From NCBI GenBank assembly GCA_013200995.1, contig CP053688.1, positions 4,092,001 to 4,156,000 of the forward strand: 64,000 bases of DNA. The letters are read 5' to 3'. Position numbers and translations under genes: made by a program. The stretch's first letter is position 1. Every line of letters begins with the position of its first letter. Source of the DNA: Arthrobacter citreus (GTDB taxonomy: Bacteria > Bacillota > Bacilli > Bacillales > Bacillaceae_G). Positions 27,795 to 37,471 of this stretch are shown in pieces. The notes under the pieces are model-generated. The model saw only the letters and a list, made by a program, of their open reading frames with translations. It searched no databases and was not told the origin of the DNA.

Positions 27795-27823
27795 TTGAAG
27801 AATATATAGGAATAATGTATTAT
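27795..27823 (+). promoter_or_regulatory. Probable sigma-A promoter of rocA
   Basis: TTGAAG at 27795-27800 and TATTAT at 27818-27823 with a 17-bp spacer. B. subtilis rocA depends on SigL and RocR. I see no TGGCAC-N5-TTGC-type -24/-12 element here, so control may differ. Confidence 0.6.
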
Positions 27824-27883
27824 GTAATTGTGAGTTTTTTATTCAGTAGTTATTCTACTAGCAATTGACTGAAAAATTTGATA

Positions 27884-27897
27884 TAAAAACGTTTACA
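27884..27897 (+). promoter_or_regulatory. cre-like site in the rocA leader
   Basis: taaaaacgtttaca matches the CcpA site TGWAANCGNTNWCA at all but its second base. It lies in the leader, about 60 bp downstream of the promoter and 38 bp before the ATG, a position where CcpA could act as a roadblock. Confidence 0.5.
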
Positions 27898-27934
27898 GTT
27901 ATTGCTATTTTTAATTTAAAGGGGGATTTATTCA

Positions 27935-29482
27935 ATGGTTATACCTTACAAACATGAGCCATTTACTAATTTTGGCCTAGAGGAAAATCAAGAACAATAC
28001 AAACAAGGATTAGCAACAGTTTCATCTTACTTAGGTGAAAAATATCCGCTAATCATTGGTGGAGAGCGTATCTTTACAGAAGAACAAATCGTATCTGTAA
28101 ATCCTTCAAATCATAAAGAAGTAATCGGTTCTGTATCTAAAGCAAGCCGCGACCTAGCTGAAAAAGCTATGCAAATTGCTGATACAACATTTAATACATG
28201 GAAAAAAGTTAAACCTGAAGTTCGTGCTGACATTTTATTCCGTGCGGCTGCAATTATTCGCCGTCGTAAACACGAATTCTCAGCTTTATTAACAAAAGAA
28301 GCTGGTAAGCCTTGGAACGAAGCAGATGCTGATACAGCTGAAGCGATCGATTTCTTAGAATTCTACGCTCGTCAAATGTTACAATTAAAAGACGGAATTC
28401 CTGTTGAAAGCCGTCCTGGTGAATATAACCGTTTCAACTACATTCCATTAGGAGTTGGTGTTGTAATCTCTCCTTGGAACTTCCCGTTTGCAATCATGGC
28501 TGGAACAACTGTAGCTGCTGTAGTAACAGGTAACACTGTTCTATTAAAACCAGCAAGTACAACTCCAGTAGTTGCTTACAAATTCTTAGAAGTATTAGAA
28601 GAAGCTGGATTACCAGCAGGCGTTGTAAACTTCGTACCAGGAAGTGGTGCTGAAGTTGGTGACTATTTAGTAGATCACCCACGTACTCGTTTCATCAGCT
28701 TCACTGGTTCTAAAGAAGTTGGTATCCGTATTTATGAGCGTGCTGCAAAAGTTAACCCAGGTCAAATCTGGTTAAAACGTGTTATCGCTGAAATGGGCGG
28801 AAAAGATACAATGGTAGTTGATAAAGAAGCTGATTTAGAATTAGCTGCTAAATCAATCGTTTCATCTGCATTCGGTTTCTCTGGTCAAAAATGTTCAGCT
28901 TGTTCTCGTGCAGTAATTCACCAAGATGTGTATGATCAAGTTCTTGCTCGTGCAATCGAATTAACAAACGAATTAACACTTGGAAACCCAGAAGATCGTA
29001 CAAATTACATGGGTCCAGTTAATGACCAAGCTGCTTTCAACAAAGTAATGAGCTACGTACAAATCGGACGTGAAGAAGGCCGTGTAGTAACAGGTGGAGA
29101 AGGAGACGATTCTACTGGTTGGTTCATCAAACCAACAATCGTTGCTGACGTTGCTGAAGATGCACGTTTAATGAAAGAAGAAATCTTTGGACCAGTTGTA
29201 GCATTCTGTAAAGCTAACGACTTTGATCACGCTTTAGAAATTGCTAACAACACAGAATACGGTTTAACAGGTGCTGTTATTTCTAACAACCGTGCAAACA
29301 TCGAAAAAGCACGCGAAGATTTCCACGCTGGTAACTTATACTTCAACCGTGGATGTACAGGTGCGATCGTTGGTTACCAACCATTTGGTGGATTCAACAT
29401 GTCAGGTACTGACTCTAAAGCAGGCGGACCAGACTACTTAGTTCTTCACATGCAAGGTAAAACAACTTCAGAAATGCTTTAA
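27935..29482 (+). CDS. rocA: 1-pyrroline-5-carboxylate dehydrogenase
   Basis: This 515-residue aldehyde dehydrogenase oxidises 1-pyrroline-5-carboxylate (glutamate semialdehyde) to glutamate with NAD, the last step of proline and arginine breakdown. The catalytic Cys320 lies in [10 protein letters not shown], Glu286 in [10 protein letters not shown] and the oxyanion Asn182 in PWNFPFAI, the positions known for Bacillus RocA/PruA. The ending [19 protein letters not shown] is also typical. Codon use is clearly more biased than in its neighbours (many CGT, GGT, AAC and TTC codons), suggesting high expression. Strong site aaaggggga before the ATG. It is monocistronic, with no proline dehydrogenase, arginase or RocR next to it. 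Confidence 0.95.
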   Translation: MVIPYKHEPFTNFGLEENQEQYKQGLATVSSYLGEKYPLIIGGERIFTEEQIVSVNPSNHKEVIGSVSKASRDLAEKAMQIADTTFNTWKKVKPEVRADILFRAAAIIRRRKHEFSALLTKEAGKPWNEADADTAEAIDFLEFYARQMLQLKDGIPVESRPGEYNRFNYIPLGVGVVISPWNFPFAIMAGTTVAAVVTGNTVLLKPASTTPVVAYKFLEVLEEAGLPAGVVNFVPGSGAEVGDYLVDHPRTRFISFTGSKEVGIRIYERAAKVNPGQIWLKRVIAEMGGKDTMVVDKEADLELAAKSIVSSAFGFSGQKCSACSRAVIHQDVYDQVLARAIELTNELTLGNPEDRTNYMGPVNDQAAFNKVMSYVQIGREEGRVVTGGEGDDSTGWFIKPTIVADVAEDARLMKEEIFGPVVAFCKANDFDHALEIANNTEYGLTGAVISNNRANIEKAREDFHAGNLYFNRGCTGAIVGYQPFGGFNMSGTDSKAGGPDYLVLHMQGKTTSEML

Positions 29483-29523
29483 TAGATAAGATTAAGCTTG
29501 TTTTATAGACATGCTTTATTAGA

Positions 29524-29565
29524 AGAAACCCACAAGGAAATTAATTTTCTTTGTGGGTTTCTTTA
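29524..29565 (+). terminator. rocA terminator
   Basis: A 16-bp stem: agaaacccacaaggaa (29524-29539) pairs with ttctttgtgggtttct (29547-29562), with one G-U, followed by a short T tail. Confidence 0.92.
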
Positions 29566-29883
29566 TGTTCTTTTTATATCAGTCATTAATCAAAAAACTT
29601 AGGTTAAATAATTCTTGTCCATAGTATGTTTAAATATGGAATATTTTTCAAAACATTCTGTTGTTCAGTAGTAAATATAATCAAGCCATTAGTATAATGG
29701 GTGAAAGGAATTTAATAAAAGTAAGATTAGAGGACTTTGAATAGGAATCCTAAAAATGAATTCTTTAAATTCTACGACTTTATTATGTTAATTTTAATTT
29801 TTTAGACTTATAATTACGCGATCATTATTTTTTTAATAATTAAATGTGAAGTGATTCACATATAAGTTTTTTTATAAAATGGG
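29566..29883. other. A/T-rich intergenic stretch, no gene seen
   Basis: About 320 bp without a supported gene. The longest obvious small frame is 15 codons (near 29698) and lacks a ribosome site. See the orphan hairpin that follows at 29884. Confidence 0.4.
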
Positions 29884-29940
29884 AGAAGGGCGTAAAACTT
29901 AATTTCCAACTAAGCCCTTCTTCTTATTATTATGCTATAA
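29884..29940 (+). terminator. Orphan terminator-like hairpin
   Basis: agaagggc (29884-29891) pairs with gcccttct (29924-29931) around a long loop that holds a second short ctta/taag pairing; a pyrimidine-rich tail (tcttattatt) follows. rocA already has its own terminator 320 bp earlier, so this one either ends an unseen short RNA or is the leader structure of the deaminase gene that starts at 29980. Confidence 0.4.
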
Positions 29941-29979
29941 TTTTAAATAGACTTTTAGTGAACAGAGAGAAGGGATACC

Positions 29980-30504
29980 ATGCAAATTTTACAGAAAATT
30001 ATTCAATTAGTAGATTCAATTCCTTTAGGGAGTCGAGATGATTGGGACTCTTATTTTTTAGGACAAGCATTTATAACTTCTCTTCGTTCAACTTGTGGAA
30101 GTAGAAGAGTCGGAGCAGTTATTGTAAGTGATAATAGAATCATTGCTTCTGGGTATAATGGATATCCAAAGGGAGCTAAGCATTGCATTGATGGTGGATG
30201 CCCACGCTTTGCTGCTCGTCAAGAAGGTATATTAGATAGTGGTAAATACTCAGATGATTATCCATGTGATGCTTTCCATGCTGAAGAAAACGCAATTTAT
30301 CAATTAGTACAATCGGGAATTCAAAAAACGAAAGGTGACAATTGGACGATTTATTGTACAACTGCGCCGTGTAGGGCTTGCGCGAAAATGATCAATGGAG
30401 CGGGTATTACTAGGGTTGTTTATAATGTAGGTTATCCGGATGATTATTCGATTGAGTATTTTAAAAAATATGGAGTTGAATTAACAAGAATTCCTACTGA
30501 ATAA
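29980..30504 (+). CDS. dCMP/cytidine deaminase family protein
   Basis: A 174-residue zinc-dependent deaminase of the deoxycytidylate deaminase group. The catalytic site is complete: His100-Ala-Glu102 (FHAEENAIY) and Cys131-x-x-Cys134 (TTAPCRACAKM). The N-terminal SLRSTCGSRRVGAVIVSDN and SGYNGYPKGAKHC segments are the family's substrate side. Extra cysteines at 69, 74 and 96 may form the second zinc site known in phage-type dCMP deaminases. The likely reaction is dCMP to dUMP for thymidylate synthesis, but ComEB-like relatives and other cytosine deaminases share these motifs, so the substrate is inferred. agagagaaggga precedes the ATG. The gene stands alone. Confidence 0.8.
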   Translation: MQILQKIIQLVDSIPLGSRDDWDSYFLGQAFITSLRSTCGSRRVGAVIVSDNRIIASGYNGYPKGAKHCIDGGCPRFAARQEGILDSGKYSDDYPCDAFHAEENAIYQLVQSGIQKTKGDNWTIYCTTAPCRACAKMINGAGITRVVYNVGYPDDYSIEYFKKYGVELTRIPTE

Positions 30505-30837
30505 TAGAAGATTCAATTTTAAACAAACGTTTGATTTATTTTATATTGAAATGGTTAGTATGATTTAATAGTTTCAGTGTATAAAAATATTTGATTTCAG
30601 ACTGATTGAAGATGTTTGTCTTTCGAAATAGAGTGTCGGACGGGGAGCAGAGTGATTTTAGAGGTATTGAACATTGCTTATTCCGGCGAAACTAAGGAGA
30701 AAGCGAGCGTTTTTTTGCGAGTCTGAAATTTTTTTAATTATTTTAGTTGGATTTAAGTGGAATGTTGCCCGACACATGGGAAATTTGGTATTATCAGTAT
30801 ATTGTATGTTGTGCGAATAATATGGAGGTGCATATAA
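30505..30837. other. Intergenic stretch before gatC
   Basis: About 330 bp without a gene. It contains the 136-bp inverted-repeat element at 30594-30729. A second long-range pairing, gtgtcgg (30633-30639) with ccgacac (30769-30775), starts inside that element and ends outside it. A good ribosome site (tggaggtg) serves gatC. Confidence 0.6.
30594..30729 (+). repeat. 136-bp element with 10-bp terminal inverted repeats
   Basis: atttcagact at 30594-30603 is the exact reverse complement of agtctgaaat at 30720-30729. The right arm is followed by seven T residues. The inside is richer in G and C than its flanks (for example tcggacggggagcag). It could be a non-autonomous mobile element (MITE-like), or a structured RNA ending in a long-loop terminator. 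No second copy is apparent in this window. Confidence 0.45.
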
Positions 30838-31128
30838 ATGTCAAAAATTACAATGGAGCAAGTTAAGCACGTTGCTCATTTAGCGCGTTTAGCGGTGACA
30901 GAGGAAGAAGCAGAGAAGTTTTCAAAACAGCTTGGGGCAATTTTAGATTTTGCTGAGCAGTTAGGTGAACTTGATACAACAAATGTGAAACCAACTACAC
31001 ATGTTCTAAAAATGCGTAATGTATTACGTAAAGATGAGCCAAGTACAGGTTTACCAATTGAAGAGGTATTGAAAAATGCACCAGACCACAAAGATGGACA
31101 AGTTAAAGTTCCGTCAATATTGGATTAA
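30838..31128 (+). CDS. gatC: Asp/Glu-tRNA amidotransferase subunit C
   Basis: GatC (96 residues) is the small subunit that wraps around GatA and stabilises the GatA-GatB contact in the tRNA-dependent amidotransferase, which makes Gln-tRNA(Gln), and in some species Asn-tRNA(Asn), from the mischarged forms. It has the family opening [20 protein letters not shown] and the central [15 protein letters not shown]. The ATG is preceded by tggaggtg. gatA follows after 14 bp and gatB after that, the normal operon. Confidence 0.96.
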   Translation: MSKITMEQVKHVAHLARLAVTEEEAEKFSKQLGAILDFAEQLGELDTTNVKPTTHVLKMRNVLRKDEPSTGLPIEEVLKNAPDHKDGQVKVPSILD

Positions 31129-31142
31129 GGGGGGAAATTAGA

Positions 31143-32597
31143 ATGTCATTATTTGAATATACAGTTTCAGAATTACATAGCAAATTAAAAACAAAAGAGA
31201 TTAAAGTAGAAGAATTAGTAAATGAATCTTATGAGCGAATCTCTGCAGTAGATGGCGAAGTAAAATCATTTTTAACATTAAATGAAGAACAAGCGCGTCT
31301 TCAGGCGAAAGCTCATGATGAAAAACCTTGGGATGAGTCTCGTGGAATTCTTGCTGGTATGCCTATTGGTGTAAAAGATAATATTGTTACGAAAGGTCTT
31401 CGTACTACTTGTGCGAGTAAAATCCTTGAGAACTTCAATCCAATTTATGATGCGGCAGTTGTAACGAAATTAGCAAAAGCTGAAAGCATCACAATCGGAA
31501 AATTAAATATGGATGAATTTGCAATGGGTTCATCAAATGAAAATTCTGCATTCGGTGGCACTCGTAACCCTTGGAATACGGATTATGTTCCAGGAGGAAG
31601 TAGTGGTGGTTCTGCAGCTTCAGTTGCTGCTGGAGAAGTATTATTCTCTTTAGGTTCTGATACAGGTGGTTCAATTCGTCAACCAGCTTCATTCTGTGGT
31701 GTTGTTGGTTTAAAACCTACATATGGTCGTGTATCTCGTTCTGGATTAGTAGCATTTGCTTCTTCATTAGATCAAATTGGACCAATCACTAGAAACGTAG
31801 AAGATAATGCTTTATTATTACAAGCTATTTCTGGACTAGATGCAAGTGACTCAACTTCAGCAAATGTAGAGGTTCCTTCATTTGTTCAAAGCTTAACAGG
31901 TGATGTAAAAGGTCTTCGAATTGCTGTACCTAAAGAATATTTAGGTGAAGGAGTAGGAGAAGAAGCTCGTGCATCTGTAATGGCTGCTTTAAACCTATTA
32001 GAAAGCTTAGGCGCAACTTGGGAAGAGGTTTCATTACCACATTCTAAATATGCATTAGCTACATATTACTTAATTTCTTCATCAGAAGCATCTGCTAACT
32101 TAGCTCGTTTTGACGGTATTCGTTACGGTCACCGTGCAGCGGATGTAGAGAACTTAATTGATCTTTATAAGAAAACAAGAGCTGAAGGCTTTGGTGATGA
32201 AGTGAAACGTCGTATCATGTTAGGTACTTATGCATTAAGTTCTGGTTACTATGATGCTTATTATAAAAAAGCTCAACAAGTACGTACATTAATCAAAGAA
32301 GATTTCGAGAAAGTATTTGAAAACTATGATGTTATTATTGGCCCAACTACGCCAACTCCTGCATTTAAAGTAGGCGAAAAAGTAAGTGATCCAATGACAA
32401 TGTACGCAAATGATATTTTAACAATTCCGATTAACTTAGCTGGTGTTCCTGCTATTTCTGTTCCTTGTGGTTTCCATAATGGTTTACCATTAGGATTACA
32501 AATTATCGGTAAACATTTTGATGAGTCTACGATTTACAAAGTTGCTCATGCATATGAGCAAGCAACAGACTTTACAAAACAAAGACCACAACTATAA
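31143..32597 (+). CDS. gatA: Asp/Glu-tRNA amidotransferase subunit A
   Basis: GatA is the glutaminase subunit, an amidase-signature enzyme. The 484-residue protein shows the catalytic Lys78 (IGVKDN), Ser153 ([10 protein letters not shown]) and nucleophile Ser177 ([10 protein letters not shown]), the Lys-cisSer-Ser triad of the family. Ammonia released here is passed through a tunnel to GatB. aggggggaa precedes the ATG. Confidence 0.97.
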   Translation: MSLFEYTVSELHSKLKTKEIKVEELVNESYERISAVDGEVKSFLTLNEEQARLQAKAHDEKPWDESRGILAGMPIGVKDNIVTKGLRTTCASKILENFNPIYDAAVVTKLAKAESITIGKLNMDEFAMGSSNENSAFGGTRNPWNTDYVPGGSSGGSAASVAAGEVLFSLGSDTGGSIRQPASFCGVVGLKPTYGRVSRSGLVAFASSLDQIGPITRNVEDNALLLQAISGLDASDSTSANVEVPSFVQSLTGDVKGLRIAVPKEYLGEGVGEEARASVMAALNLLESLGATWEEVSLPHSKYALATYYLISSSEASANLARFDGIRYGHRAADVENLIDLYKKTRAEGFGDEVKRRIMLGTYALSSGYYDAYYKKAQQVRTLIKEDFEKVFENYDVIIGPTTPTPAFKVGEKVSDPMTMYANDILTIPINLAGVPAISVPCGFHNGLPLGLQIIGKHFDESTIYKVAHAYEQATDFTKQRPQL

Positions 32598-32612
32598 GGA
32601 GGCGCGGGAAAG

Positions 32613-34043
32613 ATGAATTTTGAAACGATAATCGGTTTAGAAGTGCACGTAGAATTAAAAACAAAATCAAAAATCTTCTCACCAAGCCCTAATGCGTTTG
32701 GTGCAGATCCAAATACAAACACTGGTGTAATCGACTTAGGATACCCTGGTGTGTTACCAGTATTAAATGAAGAAGCAGTTAACTTTGGGATGAGAGCTGC
32801 AATGGCATTAAATTGTGAAATTGCAACAGAAACAAAGTTTGATCGTAAAAACTATTTCTATCCTGATAACCCAAAGGCATATCAAATTTCTCAATTTGAT
32901 AAACCAATTGGTGAGAACGGATGGATTGAAATTGAAGTAGATGGTAAAAAGAAACGTATCGGTATTACTCGTGTTCATTTAGAAGAGGATGCTGGAAAAT
33001 TAAATCACACGGATGAAGGTTACTCTTTAGTAGACTTTAACCGTCAAGGTACACCACTAATTGAAATCGTTTCTGAGCCGGACATGCGTACACCAGAAGA
33101 GGCATATGCTTATCTTGAAAAATTAAAAGCAATAATTCAATTCTCTGGAGTTTCTGATGTAAAGATGGAAGAAGGTTCATTACGTTGTGACGCGAACATT
33201 TCATTACGTCCATTTGGTCAAGAAGAATTCGGTACAAAAGCTGAATTAAAGAACTTAAACTCATTTGCTTTCGTTCAAAAAGGATTAGAGCATGAGCAAG
33301 TTCGTCAAGAGAAAGTGTTATTATCTGGTGGTGTAATCCAACAAGAAACTCGTCGTTACGATGAAGCTACAAAAACGACAATCCTAATGCGTATAAAAGA
33401 AGGATCGGACGATTACCGTTACTTCCCAGAACCTGACTTAGTTGAGTTATACATTGATGATGAGTGGAAAGAACGTGTTCGCAATAGCATTCCAGAGCTT
33501 CCAGATGCTCGTAAAAAACGTTATGTAGAACAATTAGGTTTACCTGAATATGATGCGATGGTATTAACTTTAACAAAAGAAATGTCTGATTTCTTCGATG
33601 CAACTGTAACGAATGGTGCAGATGCAAAATTAGCATCAAACTGGTTAATGGGTGAAGTTTCAGCATATTTAAATAAATCTCAAAAAGATTTCCATGAAGT
33701 AGCTTTAACACCTGAAAACTTAGCTAGCATGCTTAAATTAATTACAGACGGCACAATCTCGTCTAAAATTGCGAAAAAGGTATTCACTGAGTTAATCGAA
33801 AACGGTGGAGATGCAAATGAAATTGTAAAAGCTAAAGGCTTAGTACAATTATCTGATGAAGGCGCTCTTCGTACAATCGTTATTGAAACACTTGATGCGA
33901 ACCCACAATCAATTGAAGACTTTAAAAATGGTAAGGACCGAGCTATTGGCTTCCTTGTTGGTCAAATGATGAAAGCGACTAAAGGTCAAGCGAACCCGCC
34001 ATTATTAAATAAGATCTTAATGGAAGAAATTCAAAAAAGATAA
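32613..34043 (+). CDS. gatB: Asp/Glu-tRNA amidotransferase subunit B
   Basis: GatB binds the mischarged tRNA, phosphorylates the side-chain carboxyl with ATP and amidates it with ammonia from GatA. The 476-residue protein opens with the GatB signature ([10 protein letters not shown] at 8-17), has [18 protein letters not shown] (about 83-100) and the metal/ATP region LEEDAGK, and ends with the YqeY-like helical domain ([17 protein letters not shown]). ggaggcgcggg precedes the ATG. Last gene of the gat operon, with a strong terminator. Confidence 0.97.
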   Translation: MNFETIIGLEVHVELKTKSKIFSPSPNAFGADPNTNTGVIDLGYPGVLPVLNEEAVNFGMRAAMALNCEIATETKFDRKNYFYPDNPKAYQISQFDKPIGENGWIEIEVDGKKKRIGITRVHLEEDAGKLNHTDEGYSLVDFNRQGTPLIEIVSEPDMRTPEEAYAYLEKLKAIIQFSGVSDVKMEEGSLRCDANISLRPFGQEEFGTKAELKNLNSFAFVQKGLEHEQVRQEKVLLSGGVIQQETRRYDEATKTTILMRIKEGSDDYRYFPEPDLVELYIDDEWKERVRNSIPELPDARKKRYVEQLGLPEYDAMVLTLTKEMSDFFDATVTNGADAKLASNWLMGEVSAYLNKSQKDFHEVALTPENLASMLKLITDGTISSKIAKKVFTELIENGGDANEIVKAKGLVQLSDEGALRTIVIETLDANPQSIEDFKNGKDRAIGFLVGQMMKATKGQANPPLLNKILMEEIQKR

Positions 34044-34052
34044 GACTCTATA

Positions 34053-34089
34053 AAAAAACTACGGGCTATAAGCAGCTCGTAGTTTTTTT
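34053..34089 (+). terminator. gatCAB terminator
   Basis: aaaaaactacggg pairs with ctcgtagtttttt (13 bp, one G-U), followed by more T residues. The A-rich left arm lets it also end the minus-strand gene that stops at 34098. Confidence 0.92.
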
Positions 34090-34097
34090 GTAGTTCA

Positions 34098-34565
34098 TTA
34101 AAATGACTCGATTAAATGATTGGCTTGTTGGTGCATGCAAGTGGAGATCCACTTTACTGTTGGGTCATTATATAATCCAGTTAAATGGATTAATAAAGCA
34201 AAGCAAGCTGCACCTAATAAATTTCCTATGTAAGTCGTAAGCCATATAAGAATCACTTCTGGCCATTTTATTTTTCCTTTAATGGCAGTATAGGCAAAAT
34301 AAAATATGTTTCCTAAGAATAGGTCAGCTCCACCGTAGGCAATGAGGAGAATGGCTACAGCAAATGTTATGGCAGCCAAAGGGTATGCAAATGGTGAGTG
34401 GTCGGCATTAAATAAATGGCCAGATTTAAATGCTACGATAATGCCGAATCCTATGAACATACTAGCCATTGTTGATCTAAATAAAAAACGAAAAATGCTT
34501 TCACGGTAAACCTTTAACTTCTTTAGTGCTAAATACTCCACGTTCAGTAATGGTTTGTTTTCCAT
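34098..34565 (-). pseudogene. Truncated formate/nitrite transporter family gene
   Basis: The 155-residue product matches only the N-terminal part of a formate/nitrite channel (FNT), a membrane protein usually of about 250-280 residues with six helices. Seen are helix 1 (RSTMASMFIGFGIIVAF), helix 2 (FAVAILLIAYGGADLFLGN, with the family ADLFTGN-like loop) and helix 3 (LIWLTTYIGNLLGAACF). The frame then ends in ISTCMHQQANHLIESF where the FLRGILCNWLV segment should follow. Only some 50 bp remain before the end of gatB, so the C-terminal half is deleted, not frameshifted. I chose the ATG at 34565 (aagga upstream); an earlier start has no support. FNT channels need the full fold, so it is probably non-functional. 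Confidence 0.72.
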
Positions 34566-34825
34566 ATTATCAATCCTTAATTCTACTTTAATGTATTTAT
34601 TATCAATATGTACTATAATGATTAAGTTGTTCAAAAAGAATGGAAAATATAGCAAAGAATTGAATGTAATATAAATTTAATATAATAACGTAAGTGCAAT
34701 ATGTGTTTGAACCTGCTTTATAAAGGGAAAAATAGATAAGTAAAATGGAAAAAGTTTACTACAAAATCTTTTTAGGGTAGGATAGAAAGTAGAGAACTTA
34801 AATAAATTAAGTAGGATGGTTAACG

Positions 34826-35707
34826 ATGAAGCGTGCTAGAATTATCTATAACCCTACTTCAGGTCGTGAAGTTTTTAAGAAAAAGCTTCCTGATGTTTTG
34901 CAATTGTTTGAGCAAGCTGGATTTGAAACCTCTTGCCATGCAACAACTGGTGCAGGTGATGCGACAATCGCAGCAAGAGAAGCATGTGAACGTAAATTTG
35001 ATTTAGTTGTAGCTTGCGGTGGAGATGGAACACTAAATGAAGTCATTAGTGGTTTAGCAGAACAAGAGTATCGACCAAAGTTAGGATTAATCCCAGTTGG
35101 GACAACAAATGATTTTGCTAGAGCAATTGGCGTCAATGTTTCAATTATGGAAGCAGCTGAAGTCATAACAAACGGGCAAACTGTTCCACTAGATATTGGA
35201 AGAGTTGCTGGAAAATATTTTGTAAATATTTTAGCTGCCGGTAAAATTACAGAATTAACATATGAAGTACCTAGCAAACTAAAAACAATGTTAGGACAAC
35301 TAGCATATTATTTAAAAGGTATTGAAATGTTACCGAGAGTTAAGCCCACTCATTTAAAAATTGAGTATGATGGAAAAGTTTTCGACGATGAAGCATTTTT
35401 GTTCTTATTATCGAATACAAATTCAGTTGGTGGATTTGAGAAAATTGCACCAGAGGCAAGTATTAATGATGGCCAATTTGATTTATTGGTCTTAAAGAAA
35501 TCAAATATAGCCGAAATTATAAGAGTATGTGCTCAGCTATTAAAGGGTCAGCATGTACAAAATGAACACGTTCTTTATACTAGAGCAAGTCATTTGAAGA
35601 TTATGTCTGATGAAAAGCTACTATTAAATATTGATGGTGAATATGGTGGAGAAACTCCATGTACAGTAGATATGCTTTACAATCATCTAGAAATCTATGT
35701 ACCATAA
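34826..35707 (+). CDS. dgkB: Diacylglycerol kinase (soluble type)
   Basis: DgkB phosphorylates diacylglycerol to phosphatidic acid, recycling the lipid released when lipoteichoic acid is made. The 293-residue protein has the catalytic domain of eukaryote-like lipid kinases: YNPTSGRE (8-15), the ATP motif GGDGTLNEV (65-73), and PVGTTNDFARAIG (90-102). Metal-site acids follow in the C-terminal half. It is the YerQ position of the B. subtilis map, directly before rlmCD, which also supports the call. A short hairpin terminator follows. Confidence 0.94.
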   Translation: MKRARIIYNPTSGREVFKKKLPDVLQLFEQAGFETSCHATTGAGDATIAAREACERKFDLVVACGGDGTLNEVISGLAEQEYRPKLGLIPVGTTNDFARAIGVNVSIMEAAEVITNGQTVPLDIGRVAGKYFVNILAAGKITELTYEVPSKLKTMLGQLAYYLKGIEMLPRVKPTHLKIEYDGKVFDDEAFLFLLSNTNSVGGFEKIAPEASINDGQFDLLVLKKSNIAEIIRVCAQLLKGQHVQNEHVLYTRASHLKIMSDEKLLLNIDGEYGGETPCTVDMLYNHLEIYVP

Positions 35708-35739
35708 TAAGTGAAATAGTAGTAAATACTAGTAAAAAG

Positions 35740-35770
35740 TAACCACGGTAGTTAACGTGGTTATTTATTT
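35740..35770 (+). terminator. dgkB terminator
   Basis: taaccacg (35740-35747) pairs with cgtggtta (35756-35763), then tttatttt. Modest stem, but placed between two genes with a 110-bp gap. Confidence 0.75.
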
Positions 35771-35818
35771 TGTATAATAAATAAATGGTTATAAAAGCTT
35801 GAAAGGTAGGTAAAGGAC

Positions 35819-37198
35819 TTGTCGAAAAGAGTGTTACCTGTAGAAAAAAATCAATTTATAGATGTTGAATTTATCGATTTAACTCATGAAGGACATGGTG
35901 TAGCAAAGGTAGATGGATATCCAATATTTGTACCAAACGCGCTACCAGGAGAAAAAGCACAAATTAAAGTGCTAAAAACAAGTAAAGGCTTTGGATTCGG
36001 TAAAGTAACCGAATTCCAACTGGAAAGTGATGTTCGAGTTGAACCAATTTGTTCAATCTATCACCAATGCGGGGGCTGTCAAACTCAACATATGAGCTAT
36101 GAAGGCCAGCTTGCAGCGAAACATAAACAAGTAGTAGAAGTAGTAAAACGAATTGGTAAACTTGACGATGTCGTAATTCATCCAGTTCTAGGAATGGAAA
36201 ATCCATGGAGCTATCGAAATAAAGCACAGGTTCCGGTAGGGGAACTAGAAGGCGGTCTAGTAGTAGGCTTCTATCAAAAAAGAAGTCATGAAATCATTCC
36301 AATGAATGAATGCCACATTCAAGGTAAAGAAAATGACGAAATGATTCAAGGCGTTAAAGATATATGCGATGAATTAAAAATTGAGCCTTACGACGAAATC
36401 AACCATAAAGGTCAATTACGTCACATAATGGCACGTTATGGATACTACACAAATCAATCGATGCTTGTTCTTGTTACAAAGAAAGCTAACTTTCCTAAAA
36501 AAGATGAAATAGTAGCTAGAATCGTTGAGAAATTTCCAACCATTACAAGCATTATTCAAAGCGTAAATAATGAAAAAACAAATGTGATTCTTGGAAATCA
36601 AACGTTTGTTTTATATGGAAGTGAAACAATTAAAGATAAAATCGGCGACATTACTTTTGAAATTTCAGCTCGATCATTCTATCAAGTAAACCCGACGCAA
36701 ACGAAAGTCTTATATGATAAAACGCTTGAGTATGCAAATCTTAATGGAGATGAAACTGTTATCGACGCATATTGCGGAATCGGATCAATCTCTTTATTCT
36801 TAGCTCAAAAAGCTAAAAAGGTATATGGAGTAGAAATTGTACCAGAAGCAATTGAAGATGCGAAGCGCAATGCAATGATTAATGAGATGACAAATGTTGA
36901 ATTTGAAGTTGGTAAAGCAGAAGAAGTGATACCAAATTGGTATAAGCAAGGTATCTCAGCGGAAGTACTTGTAGTAGACCCTCCAAGAAAGGGCTGTGAC
37001 GAGGCTCTGCTGAATACGATCATTGATATGAAACCAAGCAAAGTAGTGTACGTATCATGTAACCCAGCAACTCTAGCAAGAGATTTACGTGTGCTTGAAG
37101 ATGGTGGTTATAAGACGTTAGAAATACAACCTGTTGATATGTTTCCGCATACTAGTCATGTGGAGTGTGTGGCTGAACTTATTTTAAAAACAAATTAA
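35819..37198 (+). CDS. rlmCD: 23S rRNA m5U747/m5U1939 methyltransferase
   Basis: RlmCD (YefA) methylates two uridines of 23S rRNA using S-adenosylmethionine. The 459-residue protein has an N-terminal TRAM domain (about 8-68) and iron-sulfur ligands Cys78, Cys84, Cys87 and Cys165. The SAM-binding region [14 protein letters not shown] comes next, followed by DPPRKGC and the catalytic Cys414 in [11 protein letters not shown]. The start is TTG at 35819, supported by aaaggtagg eight bases upstream; no ATG is nearby. It is a lone gene with a very strong terminator. Confidence 0.93.
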   Translation: MSKRVLPVEKNQFIDVEFIDLTHEGHGVAKVDGYPIFVPNALPGEKAQIKVLKTSKGFGFGKVTEFQLESDVRVEPICSIYHQCGGCQTQHMSYEGQLAAKHKQVVEVVKRIGKLDDVVIHPVLGMENPWSYRNKAQVPVGELEGGLVVGFYQKRSHEIIPMNECHIQGKENDEMIQGVKDICDELKIEPYDEINHKGQLRHIMARYGYYTNQSMLVLVTKKANFPKKDEIVARIVEKFPTITSIIQSVNNEKTNVILGNQTFVLYGSETIKDKIGDITFEISARSFYQVNPTQTKVLYDKTLEYANLNGDETVIDAYCGIGSISLFLAQKAKKVYGVEIVPEAIEDAKRNAMINEMTNVEFEVGKAEEVIPNWYKQGISAEVLVVDPPRKGCDEALLNTIIDMKPSKVVYVSCNPATLARDLRVLEDGGYKTLEIQPVDMFPHTSHVECVAELILKTN

Positions 37199-37251
37199 TA
37201 GAAGTAAAAAGGCAACGTTCCTATTTTGGTACGTTGCCTTTTTACTTCTAT
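37198..37251. terminator. Strong bidirectional terminator after rlmCD
   Basis: A perfect 21-bp inverted repeat. The left arm at 37198-37218 contains aaaaaggcaacgt; the right arm at 37231-37251 contains acgttgccttttt. The loop is 12 bases. T residues lie inside the right arm, and A residues inside the left arm let it also act on the opposite strand. Confidence 0.93.
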
Positions 37252-37416
37252 AAATGGGTTTGCAAACTTGTACTATATATTAATACTCCACTAATTCGAA
37301 TATAAAAATTATCCCTTTAGGTAAGCTACTCCTAATACCAATAACTCTCTATCTACACGCGTTAGAAATGTTTTCCCAAAACAAATCCTTGAGTATGGTT
37401 TTAGAACGGGAATTAG

Positions 37417-37450
37417 AAAGGGAGATACCATTAAGAGTATCTCCCTTTAT
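37417..37450 (-). terminator. Terminator of the Bpr-like protease gene
   Basis: aaagggagatac (37417-37428) pairs with gtatctcccttt (37437-37448), a perfect 12-bp stem 22 bp after the protease stop on the minus strand. The T tail is short (tttctaatt). Confidence 0.75.
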
Positions 37451-37471
37451 TACATTTAAATATTTATATCG

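Noticed and set aside
29980..30504. Deaminase as ComEB
   Set aside because: Neither comEA nor comEC is adjacent, and the region with extra cysteines between 69 and 96 differs from ComEB.
37198..37251. 21-bp perfect inverted repeat as a mobile element end or attachment site
   Set aside because: It follows a gene by one base, has a short loop and T-rich arm, and fits an ordinary strong terminator.
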